A DNA stretch of 64,000 nt from Lachnospiraceae bacterium (GCA_009911175.1 QXWX01000016.1:29451-93450), one strand, 5' to 3'. Counted from the stretch's first letter, positions 42,316-51,271 are shown. Made by a program: numbers and translations. The notes: a model not told the origin generated them from the letters alone.

Positions 42316-42344
42316 TTGCTGAAAAACAAGGGATATGCTATAAT
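42316..42344 (+). promoter_or_regulatory. Sigma-A promoter of the DHH phosphoesterase gene
   Basis: TTGCTG (42316-42321) and TATAAT (42339-42344) with 17 bases between. The transcript would carry a 140-base leader. Confidence 0.7.
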
Positions 42345-42369
42345 AAGAATTACGCTGAGGCGCAAGCAG

Positions 42370-42398
42370 GTCATCAATTTCCTGCGGAAATTGGTGAC
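42370..42398 (+). promoter_or_regulatory. Leader hairpin upstream of the DHH phosphoesterase gene
   Basis: GTCATCAATTTCC pairs fully (one G-U) with GGAAATTGGTGAC around a TGC loop. It stands in the leader, 92 bases before the start codon. No known riboswitch pattern was recognised. Confidence 0.45.
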
Positions 42399-42489
42399 AA
42401 ATAATACTAACAGCAGCGGAAAACGGCATAAGTTTTTGTGTCTGATTTCAGAAATTTTATAAATTTAAAGATACAAGGAGGAGTTATTG

Positions 42490-43410
42490 ATGAGATTAGT
42501 AACACGTTCTGATTTTGACGGTCTTGCATGCGGCGCGCTGCTTCTGGAGGCAGGGATTATCGACAGCTGGAAATTTGCCCACCCCAAGGATATCCAGGAC
42601 GGCCTGTTGGAGATTGATGAGAATGACTGCCTTGCCAACGTACCATTTGTAGAGGGCTGCGGACTCTGGTTTGACCATCACTCCAGCGAGCACGAACGTC
42701 TGGAGCTGGAAGGCAAATATAAAGGAGAGAGCCGCATCTGCCCGTCCTGCGCGCGGATTATCTACGAATACTACGGTGGAAAGGAACAGTTCCCCCAGTT
42801 CGATGATCTGATGGAAGCAGTCGATAAGGTAGATTCCGGCAATCTGACCATTGATGAGGTCATGAACCCCACAGGTTGGATCCTGGTCGGCTTCTTGATG
42901 GATCCCCGGACCGGGCTGGGACGCTGGAGACAATTTTCTATTTCCAATTATCAGTTAATGGAAAAGCTGATGGAAGCCTGCCAGACCATGACTACCGAAG
43001 AGATCCTGGCCCTTCCGGATGTGCGGGAGCGGATCGAGATCTATAATGAGCAGACTGAAAAGTTCAAACAGATGGTGTCCGAGCATACAAGGGTGGACGG
43101 CAATCTGATCATCACCGATTTGAGACACGTGGACCCGATCTATACCGGCAATCGTTTTATGATCTACAGCATGTATCCGGAGCAGAACATCTCCGCATGG
43201 ATCGTCAGCGGCCGTGGCGGACAGGGCTGTTCCGCCGCAGTAGGCTACAGCATCCTGAACAAAACGTCGGATGTGAATGTCGGAAGCCTGATGCTGAAAT
43301 ATAACGGCGGCGGACACAAGAAGGTCGGCACCTGCCAGTTCAGCAACGAAACGATGGATACGGAGTTGCCCAAGATGCTGGAAGAGCTGAGCGCGCTGGC
43401 GAACAGATAG
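42490..43410 (+). CDS. DHH-family phosphoesterase
   Basis: 306 residues. VTRSDFDGLACGALLL gives the first metal motif, LWFDHHSSE is the DHH motif, and GGGHKKVGTCQF near the end is the DHHA1-type GGGH signature. Members hydrolyse exopolyphosphate, nano-RNAs or cyclic dinucleotides; this one lacks a CBS or membrane part and cannot be narrowed further. The ATG at 42490 has AAGGAGGAG upstream (a TTG codon precedes it). Confidence 0.88.
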   Translation: MRLVTRSDFDGLACGALLLEAGIIDSWKFAHPKDIQDGLLEIDENDCLANVPFVEGCGLWFDHHSSEHERLELEGKYKGESRICPSCARIIYEYYGGKEQFPQFDDLMEAVDKVDSGNLTIDEVMNPTGWILVGFLMDPRTGLGRWRQFSISNYQLMEKLMEACQTMTTEEILALPDVRERIEIYNEQTEKFKQMVSEHTRVDGNLIITDLRHVDPIYTGNRFMIYSMYPEQNISAWIVSGRGGQGCSAAVGYSILNKTSDVNVGSLMLKYNGGGHKKVGTCQFSNETMDTELPKMLEELSALANR

Positions 43411-43423
43411 AATCCATACATAC

Positions 43424-43456
43424 GAAAAGCTGCCTGAGGCAGCTTTTCTTTTTCTT
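43424..43456 (+). terminator. Terminator of the DHH phosphoesterase gene
   Basis: AAAAGCTGCC pairs with GGCAGCTTTT around a TGA loop and is followed by CTTTTTC. Confidence 0.85.
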
Positions 43457-43492
43457 AATATATATCCGCAAAGCGGCAGTTTATCTTCTTCC

Positions 43493-44740
43493 TTATACCA
43501 GGGACTGGTTCAGGTAAGCCTCCTGCTCCGCAGTCAGCGTGTCGATCTCCTTCCCCAGGAAACGGAGCTTTCTCACCGCAACGTCTTTATCGATCTCCTC
43601 CGGCACATCCACCAGCATCTCCGTCATTTCTTTTCCGTGCTCAACCAGATATTTTGCGGAAAGCGCCTGGATGGCAAAGCTCATATCCATGATCTCCGCC
43701 GGATGTCCGTCCCCTGCGGCCAGGTTCACAAGACGCCCTTCCGCCAGGACGAAGATCCACCGTCCGTTCGGCAGCCTGTATCCCTGGATGTTTTTCCGCA
43801 TTTCCTTCGATTCCGCTGCCATGGCACGCAGGCCCGCCATATTGATCTCGCAGTCAAAATGTCCTGCGTTGCAGAGGATCGCGCCCTCTTTCATTTCCAC
43901 AAAGTCCTCTTCATCAATGACCTTGTCGCAGCCGGTCACTGTCACAAAAAAGTCGCCCAGCTTCGCAGCCTCTTTCATCGGCATCACGTCAAATCCGTCC
44001 ATCACAGCTTCAATGCCCTTCACCGGATCAATCTCTGTCACGATGACCCTCGCGCCCAGGCCCTTTGCCCGCATGGCAACACCTTTTCCGCACCAGCCGT
44101 AGCCGGCTACCACCACGATCTTGCCTGCCACGATCAGGTTTGTAGTCCGCATGATACCGTCCCACACAGACTGCCCCGTGCCGTACCGGTTATCAAAGAA
44201 ATGCTTGCACTGCGCGTTATTTACCCGGATCATGGGGAATTTCAGATCGCCGGCTTTGTTCATCGCCTCCAGGCGGATGATGCCCGTTGTGGTCTCCTCA
44301 CAGCCTCCCAGGATGGCTGGGATCAGCTCCTGCATCTCTGTGTGGACCATATGCACCAGATCGCCGCCGTCGTCAATGATGATATTGGGTCCCGCGGAAA
44401 GCACCGCGCGGATGTGGGAATTGTACTCCTCCTCCGTCGCCCCGTACCATGCATGGACTTCCAGCCCCGCCTTCACCAGCGCGGCCGCCACATCATCCTG
44501 GGTGGAAAGCGGATTGGAACCCGTTACATACATCTCTGCCCCGCCTGCTGCCAGCACCTTGCACAGATAAGCCGTCTTTGCCTCCAAATGTACGGAAAGG
44601 GTGATCTTCTTCCCTATAAATGGTTTCGTCCGGCTGAACTCTTCTTCCAGCATGCGCAGCAGGTCACAGTTTCTCTTCACCCATTCGATTTTCTGTTCGC
44701 CTGACTCCGCCAGGCCGATGTCTCTGATTTCGCTACTCAT
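43493..44740 (-). CDS. ahcY: Adenosylhomocysteinase
   Basis: 415 residues. LSVHLEAKTAYLCKVLAAGGAEMYVTGSNPLSTQDDVAAAL is the N-terminal substrate domain; GYGWCGKGVAMRAKGLGARVIVTEIDP is the NAD-binding motif; NAGHFDCEI and AAGDGHPAEIMDMSFA are the other family blocks. It splits S-adenosylhomocysteine to adenosine and homocysteine. The ATG at 44740 follows AAGGAG with 9 bases of spacing. It stands alone behind a leader of about 200 bases with several strong hairpins. Confidence 0.95.
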   Translation of the reverse strand: MSSEIRDIGLAESGEQKIEWVKRNCDLLRMLEEEFSRTKPFIGKKITLSVHLEAKTAYLCKVLAAGGAEMYVTGSNPLSTQDDVAAALVKAGLEVHAWYGATEEEYNSHIRAVLSAGPNIIIDDGGDLVHMVHTEMQELIPAILGGCEETTTGIIRLEAMNKAGDLKFPMIRVNNAQCKHFFDNRYGTGQSVWDGIMRTTNLIVAGKIVVVAGYGWCGKGVAMRAKGLGARVIVTEIDPVKGIEAVMDGFDVMPMKEAAKLGDFFVTVTGCDKVIDEEDFVEMKEGAILCNAGHFDCEINMAGLRAMAAESKEMRKNIQGYRLPNGRWIFVLAEGRLVNLAAGDGHPAEIMDMSFAIQALSAKYLVEHGKEMTEMLVDVPEEIDKDVAVRKLRFLGKEIDTLTAEQEAYLNQSLV

Positions 44741-44757
44741 TTCTTCTCTCTCCTTCC

Positions 44758-44937
44758 GCCGCACATGCGGCACTTGTGATATCCAGCCGAATTTTTATTA
44801 ACGTGATGGTCGTCTGTCCTATCATCACTCTATACTGCCATTTTCACCTGCAGTATCCAACAGCAGCAAAATCCGGCCCATGGGAAGCCGCCTTACGGCA
44901 AGAGGCCGGATTCCAGTCCCGTTACGGAACCGGACTG
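44758..44937 (-). promoter_or_regulatory. Structured leader of ahcY (no known riboswitch class recognised)
   Basis: Three stems can be drawn on the minus-strand RNA. The first is CAGTCC with GGGACTG (44914-44937). The second is ATCCGGCC with GGCCGGAT (44871-44911), with an inner GCCG/CGGC hairpin and TTTT after it, like an attenuator. The third is GCCGCA/TGCGGC (44758-44771), two bases from the Shine-Dalgarno sequence. The known SAH and SAM riboswitch core motifs were looked for by eye and not found. Confidence 0.5.
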
Positions 44938-44950
44938 TAGCTTCATCATT

Positions 44951-44979
44951 ATATTATCCCACAAGCGCACGTTTGTCAA
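44951..44979 (-). promoter_or_regulatory. Sigma-A promoter of ahcY
   Basis: On the minus strand TTGACA (44974-44979) and TAATAT (44951-44956) are spaced by 17 bases; the leader then begins near 44944. Confidence 0.75.
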
Positions 44980-45028
44980 TCTGCAGGATTTCCTGCTTAC
45001 GGAAGTTTCCACAGAAGACGAGTGCATT

Positions 45029-47140
45029 TTATTTCTTCTCCGCCCACATACTTACAATATGATAGTATCCTCTGGAGGTGATCCGGTATACCAGCATGTA
45101 GAATACCGCAAATGCCAGATAACAGCAGACCGTAACGATCAGCAGCAGCTTCAGATTGGTCAGGCTGAACAGGATCAGCAGCTTATGGACCATCGGAAAC
45201 GCAAAAGCCAGATGGATTCCCGCCATGATCAGGGGAAGGAAGAACACCGTCAGCACCTGAGAATTGACGCTCCGCCGGATATCTGTTTCCGTCATGCCCA
45301 CCTTCTGCATGATCTCAAACCGGGCCTGATCCTCATAGCCTTCCGAGATCTGCTTATAATAAATGATCAGCACCGCGGCAAAGACGAACACCACACCCAG
45401 CAGGATTCCCAGGAAGAACAGGCTTCCGTACAGGCCGTAGAACGTCGCCCGTTCTTCTGCCGCGCACCGGCTGTATGCCAGGAAAGGAGAAGCTTCTTCT
45501 GCGCCGTCACTTTCCCCCGTACTGTCCGGCGTGTCCTGCTCTGCCTTCATCCGCGTCATTTCCTGCTCCAGCGCTGCCTGGACCCTGTCGTGGATCCGCA
45601 TCTGCATCTCATCCCCGCAGTCCAGGTCAAATCCATAATTCCAGTGGAGTCCCAGAATCGGATTTCCCCATTCATTCACAAGCCCTTCCAGCGGACGCGC
45701 CGCTTCCGCCAGATCCGGGACGAAGATAAACATGGATGGGATGATCTGCTCTGCATCCACACCGTTTTGTATAAACTCCGGAACTACCTTTTTAATCCGC
45801 ATCGCCTCTCCGTCATTGACTGTAATGGTATCCTTCTCATAGTCACGTTTCGTCGTATAGATGAGGACCTCTCCCGACGCCAGCGCTTCCTTCTGGTTCA
45901 TCATACGGTTATAATCCTCCAGCGGCACGAGAAATATCTGCCATGTATCGGCATAGTCGCTCACTTGAAGCACAGAGGTATTTTCATCATAGGTACGAAA
46001 CCGACCTTCCGCCAAGATACATGAAAAATCCACAAGCGGATAATCCAGCACATTCTCTGCGATCAGAGTCCCGTCCCCTTCTGCCGAAACGGCCTGCCCG
46101 GCAGCTTCCCGAACACGATCCGTCACCCCGGATTCCATGGCTTCCATACTTCGAAAGCTTGCATCGATCATGATATTTCTCGGATAGCGGTTTCGCAGAC
46201 TGTCCTCGGTCCCCGCATACAGGCACACGGTTCCCGAGAGCATCACCAGCACCATGGTACACAGGATGCAGATGGACGCCAGGCCCGCGCCGTTTCTCTT
46301 CATGCGGTAAACCATGGAGGAAATGGACACAAAATGGCTGGTCTTATAGTAGTAGCTTTTGTTCTTCTGCAAAATCCTGCAGATCGTCACAGAGCCTGCG
46401 ATAAACAGTAAATACGTCGCGACGATGACCATGATGACCGCCACGAAAAACCAGAGCAGCGCCTCGATCGGATTCTCAATGGTAACCGCCAGATAATAAG
46501 CCGCCGCCAGAATCACCAGGCCCGCCAGCGCCAGAAGCCAGTTTGCTTTGGGCGGTTTTTCCCCCGCATTCTCACTGCGCAGCAGCTCCATCGCGCTGGC
46601 TCCCCGGATCTGCCATAAGGTCTGGAGCAGGATCACCAGAAAAATGATGGAGAACCATTTTAACGTTTCCAAAATCGCCCCTGCTCCCAGCGAAAAGGAA
46701 AATTCCGCCTCGCCCTTCAGCAGATTGACCATTCCCAGCTCCGCGAACTTGGAAAATGTGATCCCGGCCAGCAGGCCGCCGCCCATAGAGATCATGGCGC
46801 TCATCACGCTTTCGCTCACCAATATCTTGGCCAGATTCCATTTCCCCATGCCCAGGATATTGTAAAGGCCAAATTCTTTTTTCCTCCTGCGGTTCAGGAA
46901 GGAATTGGTATAGAACAAAAACAGCAGTGAAAACGCAACGATCACATACATCCCGAATCCCAGCATGGACTGCATGACCTCCCCGCCCGGAACAGACTGC
47001 AGTGCGCTGCTGGTATTTAAAAACGCCACAACATAGTACATCATGACCATACCCATGGATGCCAGGATATAGGGAACATACAGGCGGCTGTTTTTCCGGA
47101 TTCCCATCCAGGCCAGTTTTGGATAAAACATACCTTTCAT
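45029..47140 (-). CDS. BceB-type ABC transporter permease
   Basis: 703 residues. Helix 1 is followed by the FtsX-type block LLFLFYTNSFLNRRRKKEFGLYNILGMGKWNL near residue 80-110, several helices up to residue 300, a large extracellular domain of about 200 residues (roughly 305-545) and a second FtsX-like block (ARFEIMQKVGMTETDIRRSVNSQ) with closing helices. This is the 10-helix BceB layout that detects and removes cell-wall-active peptides. The start codon ATGA overlaps the end of the ATPase gene. Confidence 0.9.
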   Translation of the reverse strand: MKGMFYPKLAWMGIRKNSRLYVPYILASMGMVMMYYVVAFLNTSSALQSVPGGEVMQSMLGFGMYVIVAFSLLFLFYTNSFLNRRRKKEFGLYNILGMGKWNLAKILVSESVMSAMISMGGGLLAGITFSKFAELGMVNLLKGEAEFSFSLGAGAILETLKWFSIIFLVILLQTLWQIRGASAMELLRSENAGEKPPKANWLLALAGLVILAAAYYLAVTIENPIEALLWFFVAVIMVIVATYLLFIAGSVTICRILQKNKSYYYKTSHFVSISSMVYRMKRNGAGLASICILCTMVLVMLSGTVCLYAGTEDSLRNRYPRNIMIDASFRSMEAMESGVTDRVREAAGQAVSAEGDGTLIAENVLDYPLVDFSCILAEGRFRTYDENTSVLQVSDYADTWQIFLVPLEDYNRMMNQKEALASGEVLIYTTKRDYEKDTITVNDGEAMRIKKVVPEFIQNGVDAEQIIPSMFIFVPDLAEAARPLEGLVNEWGNPILGLHWNYGFDLDCGDEMQMRIHDRVQAALEQEMTRMKAEQDTPDSTGESDGAEEASPFLAYSRCAAEERATFYGLYGSLFFLGILLGVVFVFAAVLIIYYKQISEGYEDQARFEIMQKVGMTETDIRRSVNSQVLTVFFLPLIMAGIHLAFAFPMVHKLLILFSLTNLKLLLIVTVCCYLAFAVFYMLVYRITSRGYYHIVSMWAEKK

Positions 47141-47913
47141 CGCCCCTCACCTCCCTGAAACTTTTTTGACGCCAGCGCGGTCAGTGTGTCAGAAATCTTC
47201 TGATAGAGCTGCTCATCTGTGCTGTTGCCCCGGTAGATCTGGTGGAATACCTCCCCGTCCTTGATAAACAATACTCTTCCCGCATGGCTAGCCGCCTTTA
47301 CGGAATGGGTCACCATAAGGATCGTCTGCCCGTTCCGGTTGATCTCGCTGAAGAGCTTGAGCAGTTCTTCCGTCGCGTTGGAGTCCAGCGCCCCGGTGGG
47401 CTCATCCGCCAGCACCAGTCTGGGATTGGTGATCAGCGCCCTTGCCACAGCCGCCCTCTGTTTCTGTCCGCCAGACACCTCATAGGGATATTTTTTCAAA
47501 ATGTCGGTAATCCCAAGCTGTACCGCGATAGGCGCAAGTCTCTCGCTCATCTCCGCATAATGCTTTCCCGACAGCACCAGAGGAAGATAGATGTTGTCCT
47601 CCAGTGAAAATGTATCCAGCAGGTTAAAGTCCTGAAATACAAATCCCAGGTTATCCCTGCGGAACGCGGCCACGGCGGACTCCCGGATCCGTGAAAAATC
47701 CCAGCCATCCAGCTTGACCACACCGCCGGTAGGCCGATCCAATGCCGCAAGGATATTCAAAAGGGTCGTCTTTCCGGAACCGCTTTCCCCCATGATCGCC
47801 ACATATTCGCCTTCCTCTACGCTGAAGGTCACCTTTTTCAAAGCTTCCACCTTGTTCCCGCCGAAACGGGTCGCATACACTTTTTTCAATCCATTGACTT
47901 CCAAGATACTCAT
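47137..47913 (-). CDS. BceA-type ABC transporter ATPase
   Basis: 258 residues. Walker A GESGSGKTT, FVFQDFNLLDTFSLEDNIYLPL, signature VSGGQKQRAAVARA, Walker B LVLADEPTGALDS and LMVTHSVKAASHAGRVLFIKDG match MacB/BceA ATPases. The ATG at 47913 follows GGAGGGATT. It pairs with the permease that begins 4 bases before its end. Confidence 0.93.
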   Translation of the reverse strand: MSILEVNGLKKVYATRFGGNKVEALKKVTFSVEEGEYVAIMGESGSGKTTLLNILAALDRPTGGVVKLDGWDFSRIRESAVAAFRRDNLGFVFQDFNLLDTFSLEDNIYLPLVLSGKHYAEMSERLAPIAVQLGITDILKKYPYEVSGGQKQRAAVARALITNPRLVLADEPTGALDSNATEELLKLFSEINRNGQTILMVTHSVKAASHAGRVLFIKDGEVFHQIYRGNSTDEQLYQKISDTLTALASKKFQGGEGR

Positions 47914-48022
47914 TGCAATCCCTCCATATTTTTCAATCCTGTCCCATAATCTCTCTGTACTCCGCCGAATATCCACCGGTTGCGGCAGATACGAAAGAGC
48001 TTTCGTGGAAACCGTTTTTTCT

Positions 48023-48051
48023 ATATCATTTGTTTCTCCATCATCATACAA
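48023..48051 (-). promoter_or_regulatory. Candidate promoter of the Bce ATPase/permease operon
   Basis: On the minus strand TTGTAT (48046-48051) and TGATAT (48023-48028) are spaced by 17 bases, directly after the terminator of the kinase gene. It is the place where a BceR-type regulator should act. Confidence 0.5.
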
Positions 48052-48096
48052 AAAAGAGAAATGTACTGCCATCGAATTGACTTACATTTCTCTTTG
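48051..48096 (-). terminator. Terminator of the two-component operon
   Basis: AAAGAGAAATGTA and TACATTTCTCTTT pair with an 18-base loop; on the minus strand the stem is followed by six T. It separates the kinase gene from the ABC genes. Confidence 0.8.
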
Positions 48097-48102
48097 TTCA
48101 TC

Positions 48103-49110
48103 TTACAGTTTTGTAAGATGCTTCCCAAACCGGATCCGGATGACGGTTCCATTTTCCAGGGACGAATTGGCTGTGATCGTATGTCCCAGATTGCTGCAGA
48201 TCCTGCGGCACAGGTAGAGGCCGATCCCGCTTGCCTTTTTATCGCTTCTTCCATTATATCCGGTATATCCCTTTTCGAAAATACGGGGAATATCCTCCGG
48301 CGCGATCCCGATCCCCGTATCCCGGATACACAGAACCGTGCTGTTTTCCTCTGTGTCCGGCTCATATTCCATCTCGATCGTGATCCGCCCGGATTCCGTG
48401 TATTTCAGCGCATTGGAGATCACCTGCTCCAGAACGAACTGGAGCCATTTTTCGTCCGTCACTGCTTTGGTATGTAAGGGACGGTAATCCAGCTGCAGCT
48501 TTTTCCGTATAAACTGTCCCGCAAATTTTTTCACAGCAGGCTTTACAATTTCATCCAGATCATACTCCTGAATCACATAATCTGTAAAATCAGAGTCCAG
48601 TCGGAGATACCCCAGCACCATATCTACATATTGTTCGATCCGCATCAGGTCCTCCAGAATCCTCCTTGCAAACTCCGAGTCCTGATTCTGCAGGTTCAGC
48701 CGCATGGATGCAATCGGAGTTTTGATCTGATGCACCCACACCGTATAATAATCAATCATATCCGAATAACGGAGGTTCATCTGCGTCTCCAACTCTTTCT
48801 GCTCCCCGCACAGCCGTTTGATGATCTGCTGATAGTCCCGTTCCTCCGCCGAAACCGGATCCGGGAAATCGTTCTGGAGCGCGGAAGGAAGTCTGCTGAG
48901 TTCTTCCAGCCTTTGGTGTCTCTGCCGTGCCCGGCGCATATCCCAAATCAGAAAAAGCAGCCCCAGCATTGTACACACGAATGCAGGATACAGAACCGCC
49001 CCGGCCGGAAGATGGTAAAGTAAAAATGCGCATAAAAACACAAGGCAGAATAAACAAAATACAAAAATCCCTTTTCTCCGCTGTCTGAAATATCCGATGA
49101 TAAAATTCAT
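48103..49110 (-). CDS. BceS-type intramembrane-sensing histidine kinase
   Basis: 335 residues. Two closely spaced membrane helices (GIFVFCLFCLVFLCAFLLY and GAVLYPAFVCTMLGLLFLIW) with almost no extracellular loop mark an intramembrane-sensing kinase. The H box is TVWVHQIKTPIASMRL, the N box VISNALKYT and the G box IRDTGIGIAPEDIPRIFEKGYTGYNGR. Such kinases sense peptide antibiotics through the BceAB transporter. The ATG at 49110 has AAAAGGAG upstream. Confidence 0.92.
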   Translation of the reverse strand: MNFIIGYFRQRRKGIFVFCLFCLVFLCAFLLYHLPAGAVLYPAFVCTMLGLLFLIWDMRRARQRHQRLEELSRLPSALQNDFPDPVSAEERDYQQIIKRLCGEQKELETQMNLRYSDMIDYYTVWVHQIKTPIASMRLNLQNQDSEFARRILEDLMRIEQYVDMVLGYLRLDSDFTDYVIQEYDLDEIVKPAVKKFAGQFIRKKLQLDYRPLHTKAVTDEKWLQFVLEQVISNALKYTESGRITIEMEYEPDTEENSTVLCIRDTGIGIAPEDIPRIFEKGYTGYNGRSDKKASGIGLYLCRRICSNLGHTITANSSLENGTVIRIRFGKHLTKL

Positions 49111-49171
49111 AAAACTCCTTTTCACTGGCACGACTCTGCTAAGGATCTACAGAAAATAGCCGATACAGTTC

Positions 49172-49849
49172 CTAATCAACCGTGATGATATATCCCACGC
49201 CCACTTTAGTCGTTATAAAGCCTTCCAGTCCGGCGCCGTCCAGCTTTTTCCGCAGCCGGTTCACATTGACGGTCAGTGTATTCTCATCCACAAAGCTGTC
49301 CGTCTCCCAGAGCCGTTCCATCAGCCGCTCCCTGCTGACTACCTTTCCTTTGTTCTCCATCAGCGCCAGAAGGATCCGGTACTCATTTTTCGAAAGGTTG
49401 ATCCTTTCCCCCTGGAAGACCAGTGTATTGTCGCCCAGATTCAGCAGAGCCCCCCGATGCTCCATCACCGGAACCGATCCCGCGAAATCATATGTCCTGC
49501 GGAGCAATGCCTGAATCTTGGCGATCAGAACACTGCCGTCAAAGGGCTTGACAATAAAATCGTCCGCCCCCATGTTCATCGCCATGACAATATTCATACT
49601 GTCCGATGCCGAAGAGATAAACATAACCGGTACGCTGGAAATCTTGCGGATCTCGCCGCACCAGTGGTACCCATTGAAAAAAGGCAGTCCAATATCCATC
49701 AGGACCAGATGCGGGGCATATTCCGCAAATGCTGTCATGATATTTCGAAAATCTCTGACGCATTCCGCCTCCAGCCCCCACAGTTCCGCCTGTTCTTTGA
49801 CTGCCTGCGCGATTCCTTCCTCATCTTCTACAATTAAAATCCGATACAC
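49172..49849 (-). CDS. BceR-type response regulator (OmpR family)
   Basis: 225 residues from the GTG at 49849 (AAAGG upstream; an ATG at 49867 is possible). YRILIVEDEEGIAQAV, LVLMDIGLPFFNG with the phospho-acceptor Asp, and IVKPFDGSVLIAKIQA form the receiver; the winged helix has LSKNEYRILLALMENKGKVVSRERLMERLW and TLTVNVNRLRKKLDGAGLEGFITTKVGVGYI. It is transcribed with the kinase gene, 61 bases away. Confidence 0.92.
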   Translation of the reverse strand: MYRILIVEDEEGIAQAVKEQAELWGLEAECVRDFRNIMTAFAEYAPHLVLMDIGLPFFNGYHWCGEIRKISSVPVMFISSASDSMNIVMAMNMGADDFIVKPFDGSVLIAKIQALLRRTYDFAGSVPVMEHRGALLNLGDNTLVFQGERINLSKNEYRILLALMENKGKVVSRERLMERLWETDSFVDENTLTVNVNRLRKKLDGAGLEGFITTKVGVGYIITVD

Positions 49850-50053
49850 CGTGATCCGCCTTTCCATATTTTATCAGACGAAGTCCGTCCCGAAAAGGAT
49901 ATGAGTTATGGGATTCCCTCCGGGTATGCCTTGTCAGACACGGCCCGCTTCTGAACCTCTGTCTGTTTTATATGGTAATGATATAGGAAATGCGGTCAAA
50001 AGTCAACGCTGCCGGATTTTTGTATTGATAGAAGCACCGCTGTCTTTGTGCAT

Positions 50054-50488
50054 TTATAAAAACTGCCGGATCTCCTCCACCAGTTTTTCCTCCAGCTTGA
50101 TCAGTCGTTTTGCGATGTCCTTCGATTTTTCATCCGCCGCCTCGTATTGATTAAGATACCTATTTAAAGTTTTGATTCCCATGTTGCAGCCATCGGTCAT
50201 CAGATCCGCAACCGTCTTGTCTGATTCATCCATGGCAAGCTTTGCGTTGGTCTTGATCCAGGACATTCCCTTTGCCATCGCGCCGGGTTCCTTCCCCTCA
50301 TCATGATACTTCTCCAGAAGCACCTGGATCTCCTCCTTCAATACTTCATGCTTTGCTTTACACTGCTCCAGATATTTTTTCAGATCTTCACTTTTTACGG
50401 ACTGCAGCGTCTCGTCAATGGATGCCACCCCCATCTTGATTCCCGCGTCACACTCTCTGAGCAGCTTTATTGTATCTTCTTCTATCAT
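50054..50488 (-). CDS. Four-helix-bundle protein (DUF2383/ferritin-like)
   Basis: 144 residues, nearly all helical: DTIKLLRECDAGIKMGVASIDETLQSVKSEDLKKYLEQCKAKHEVLKEEIQVLLEKY and a second long part with NRYLNQYEAADEKSKDIAKRLIKLEEKLVEEI. It resembles DUF2383-type bundles, which are related to ferritin-like folds, but a full di-iron ligand set is not evident. It stands 63 bases downstream of the CsoR gene in the same direction, so it may be under CsoR control. Confidence 0.65.
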   Translation of the reverse strand: MIEEDTIKLLRECDAGIKMGVASIDETLQSVKSEDLKKYLEQCKAKHEVLKEEIQVLLEKYHDEGKEPGAMAKGMSWIKTNAKLAMDESDKTVADLMTDGCNMGIKTLNRYLNQYEAADEKSKDIAKRLIKLEEKLVEEIRQFL

Positions 50489-50551
50489 AAAAACCAGCCT
50501 CCTTATCTTCCTGCATGAACAGTATGCCCGATTCGGCTGGTTTTCATTACG

Positions 50552-50968
50552 CTATTTTATAAACTTGTCGATCGCTTCGCTCAACTTTGTGATCGCATCC
50601 TGGTCGTTTTCTTCCACTGCTTCCACGATACAGTGATTCATATGATTTTTCAAAACGACTTTCCCTGTATTGTTGATCGCGGAACGGACTGCCGCCAACT
50701 GGATCAGGACCTCACTGCAGTCCGCATCCCGCTCCACCATACGCTTGACCGCTTCCAGATGGCCGATCGCCTTGGAAAGCCGGTTCAGTACCGCTTTCTT
50801 TTCCGCCTTGCTGTGAACATGCCTGTGCCCCTTCCCATGGCTGTGGGCGATGCCGTTTTCATGCATATGTATATGAAGCTCTTCGTCTAATTTATGTTCT
50901 TCTGTCAACTGCTCGGGAAATGTGTCCCCTCCCTCTACAGCCTTGGCGTTCTCCGCATCCACATTCAT
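50552..50968 (-). CDS. CsoR-family metal-sensing repressor with histidine-rich N-terminal extension
   Basis: 138 residues. The conserved core has C84, H109 and C113, with exactly the 25- and 4-residue spacing of the copper ligands of CsoR (C36/H61/C65 in the M. tuberculosis protein). The first 53 residues are an added tail with nine histidines (HIHMHENGIAHSHGKGHRHVH region, residues 25-52), not part of the usual ~90-residue family. AGAGGAC precedes the ATG at 50968. It may control itself and the four-helix protein gene. Confidence 0.9.
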   Translation of the reverse strand: MNVDAENAKAVEGGDTFPEQLTEEHKLDEELHIHMHENGIAHSHGKGHRHVHSKAEKKAVLNRLSKAIGHLEAVKRMVERDADCSEVLIQLAAVRSAINNTGKVVLKNHMNHCIVEAVEENDQDAITKLSEAIDKFIK

Positions 50969-51199
50969 AACTCTGTCCTCTGTTCTTTCTATATTTATTG
51001 TAGGAGATACCGCTGTTCTATACTGAGCGCCAGATAAATGGGCCGTGAGTATAAATGAAAACCTGCGTGACCTGTAACGATTATACTTCGCTTCCAAAAA
51101 ATCAGCAATATTAAAATAAAAAAATGCTTGCAAACCGACAAAATATATGCTATTATTCAAATTGTCGCTACGATGTCACTTGTCAAGGCGCATAATACT

Positions 51200-51271
51200 G
51201 GCTCCGTGGTCAAGCGGTTAAGACATCGCCCTTTCACGGCGGTAACACGGGTTCGATTCCCGTCGGAGTCA
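51200..51271 (+). tRNA. tRNA-Glu (TTC)
   Basis: The acceptor GGCTCCG pairs with CGGAGTC (one G-U), the anticodon loop is CTTTCAC, and the T loop is GGTTCGATTCC. The CCA end is not encoded. First of a cluster of six tRNA genes. Confidence 0.95.
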
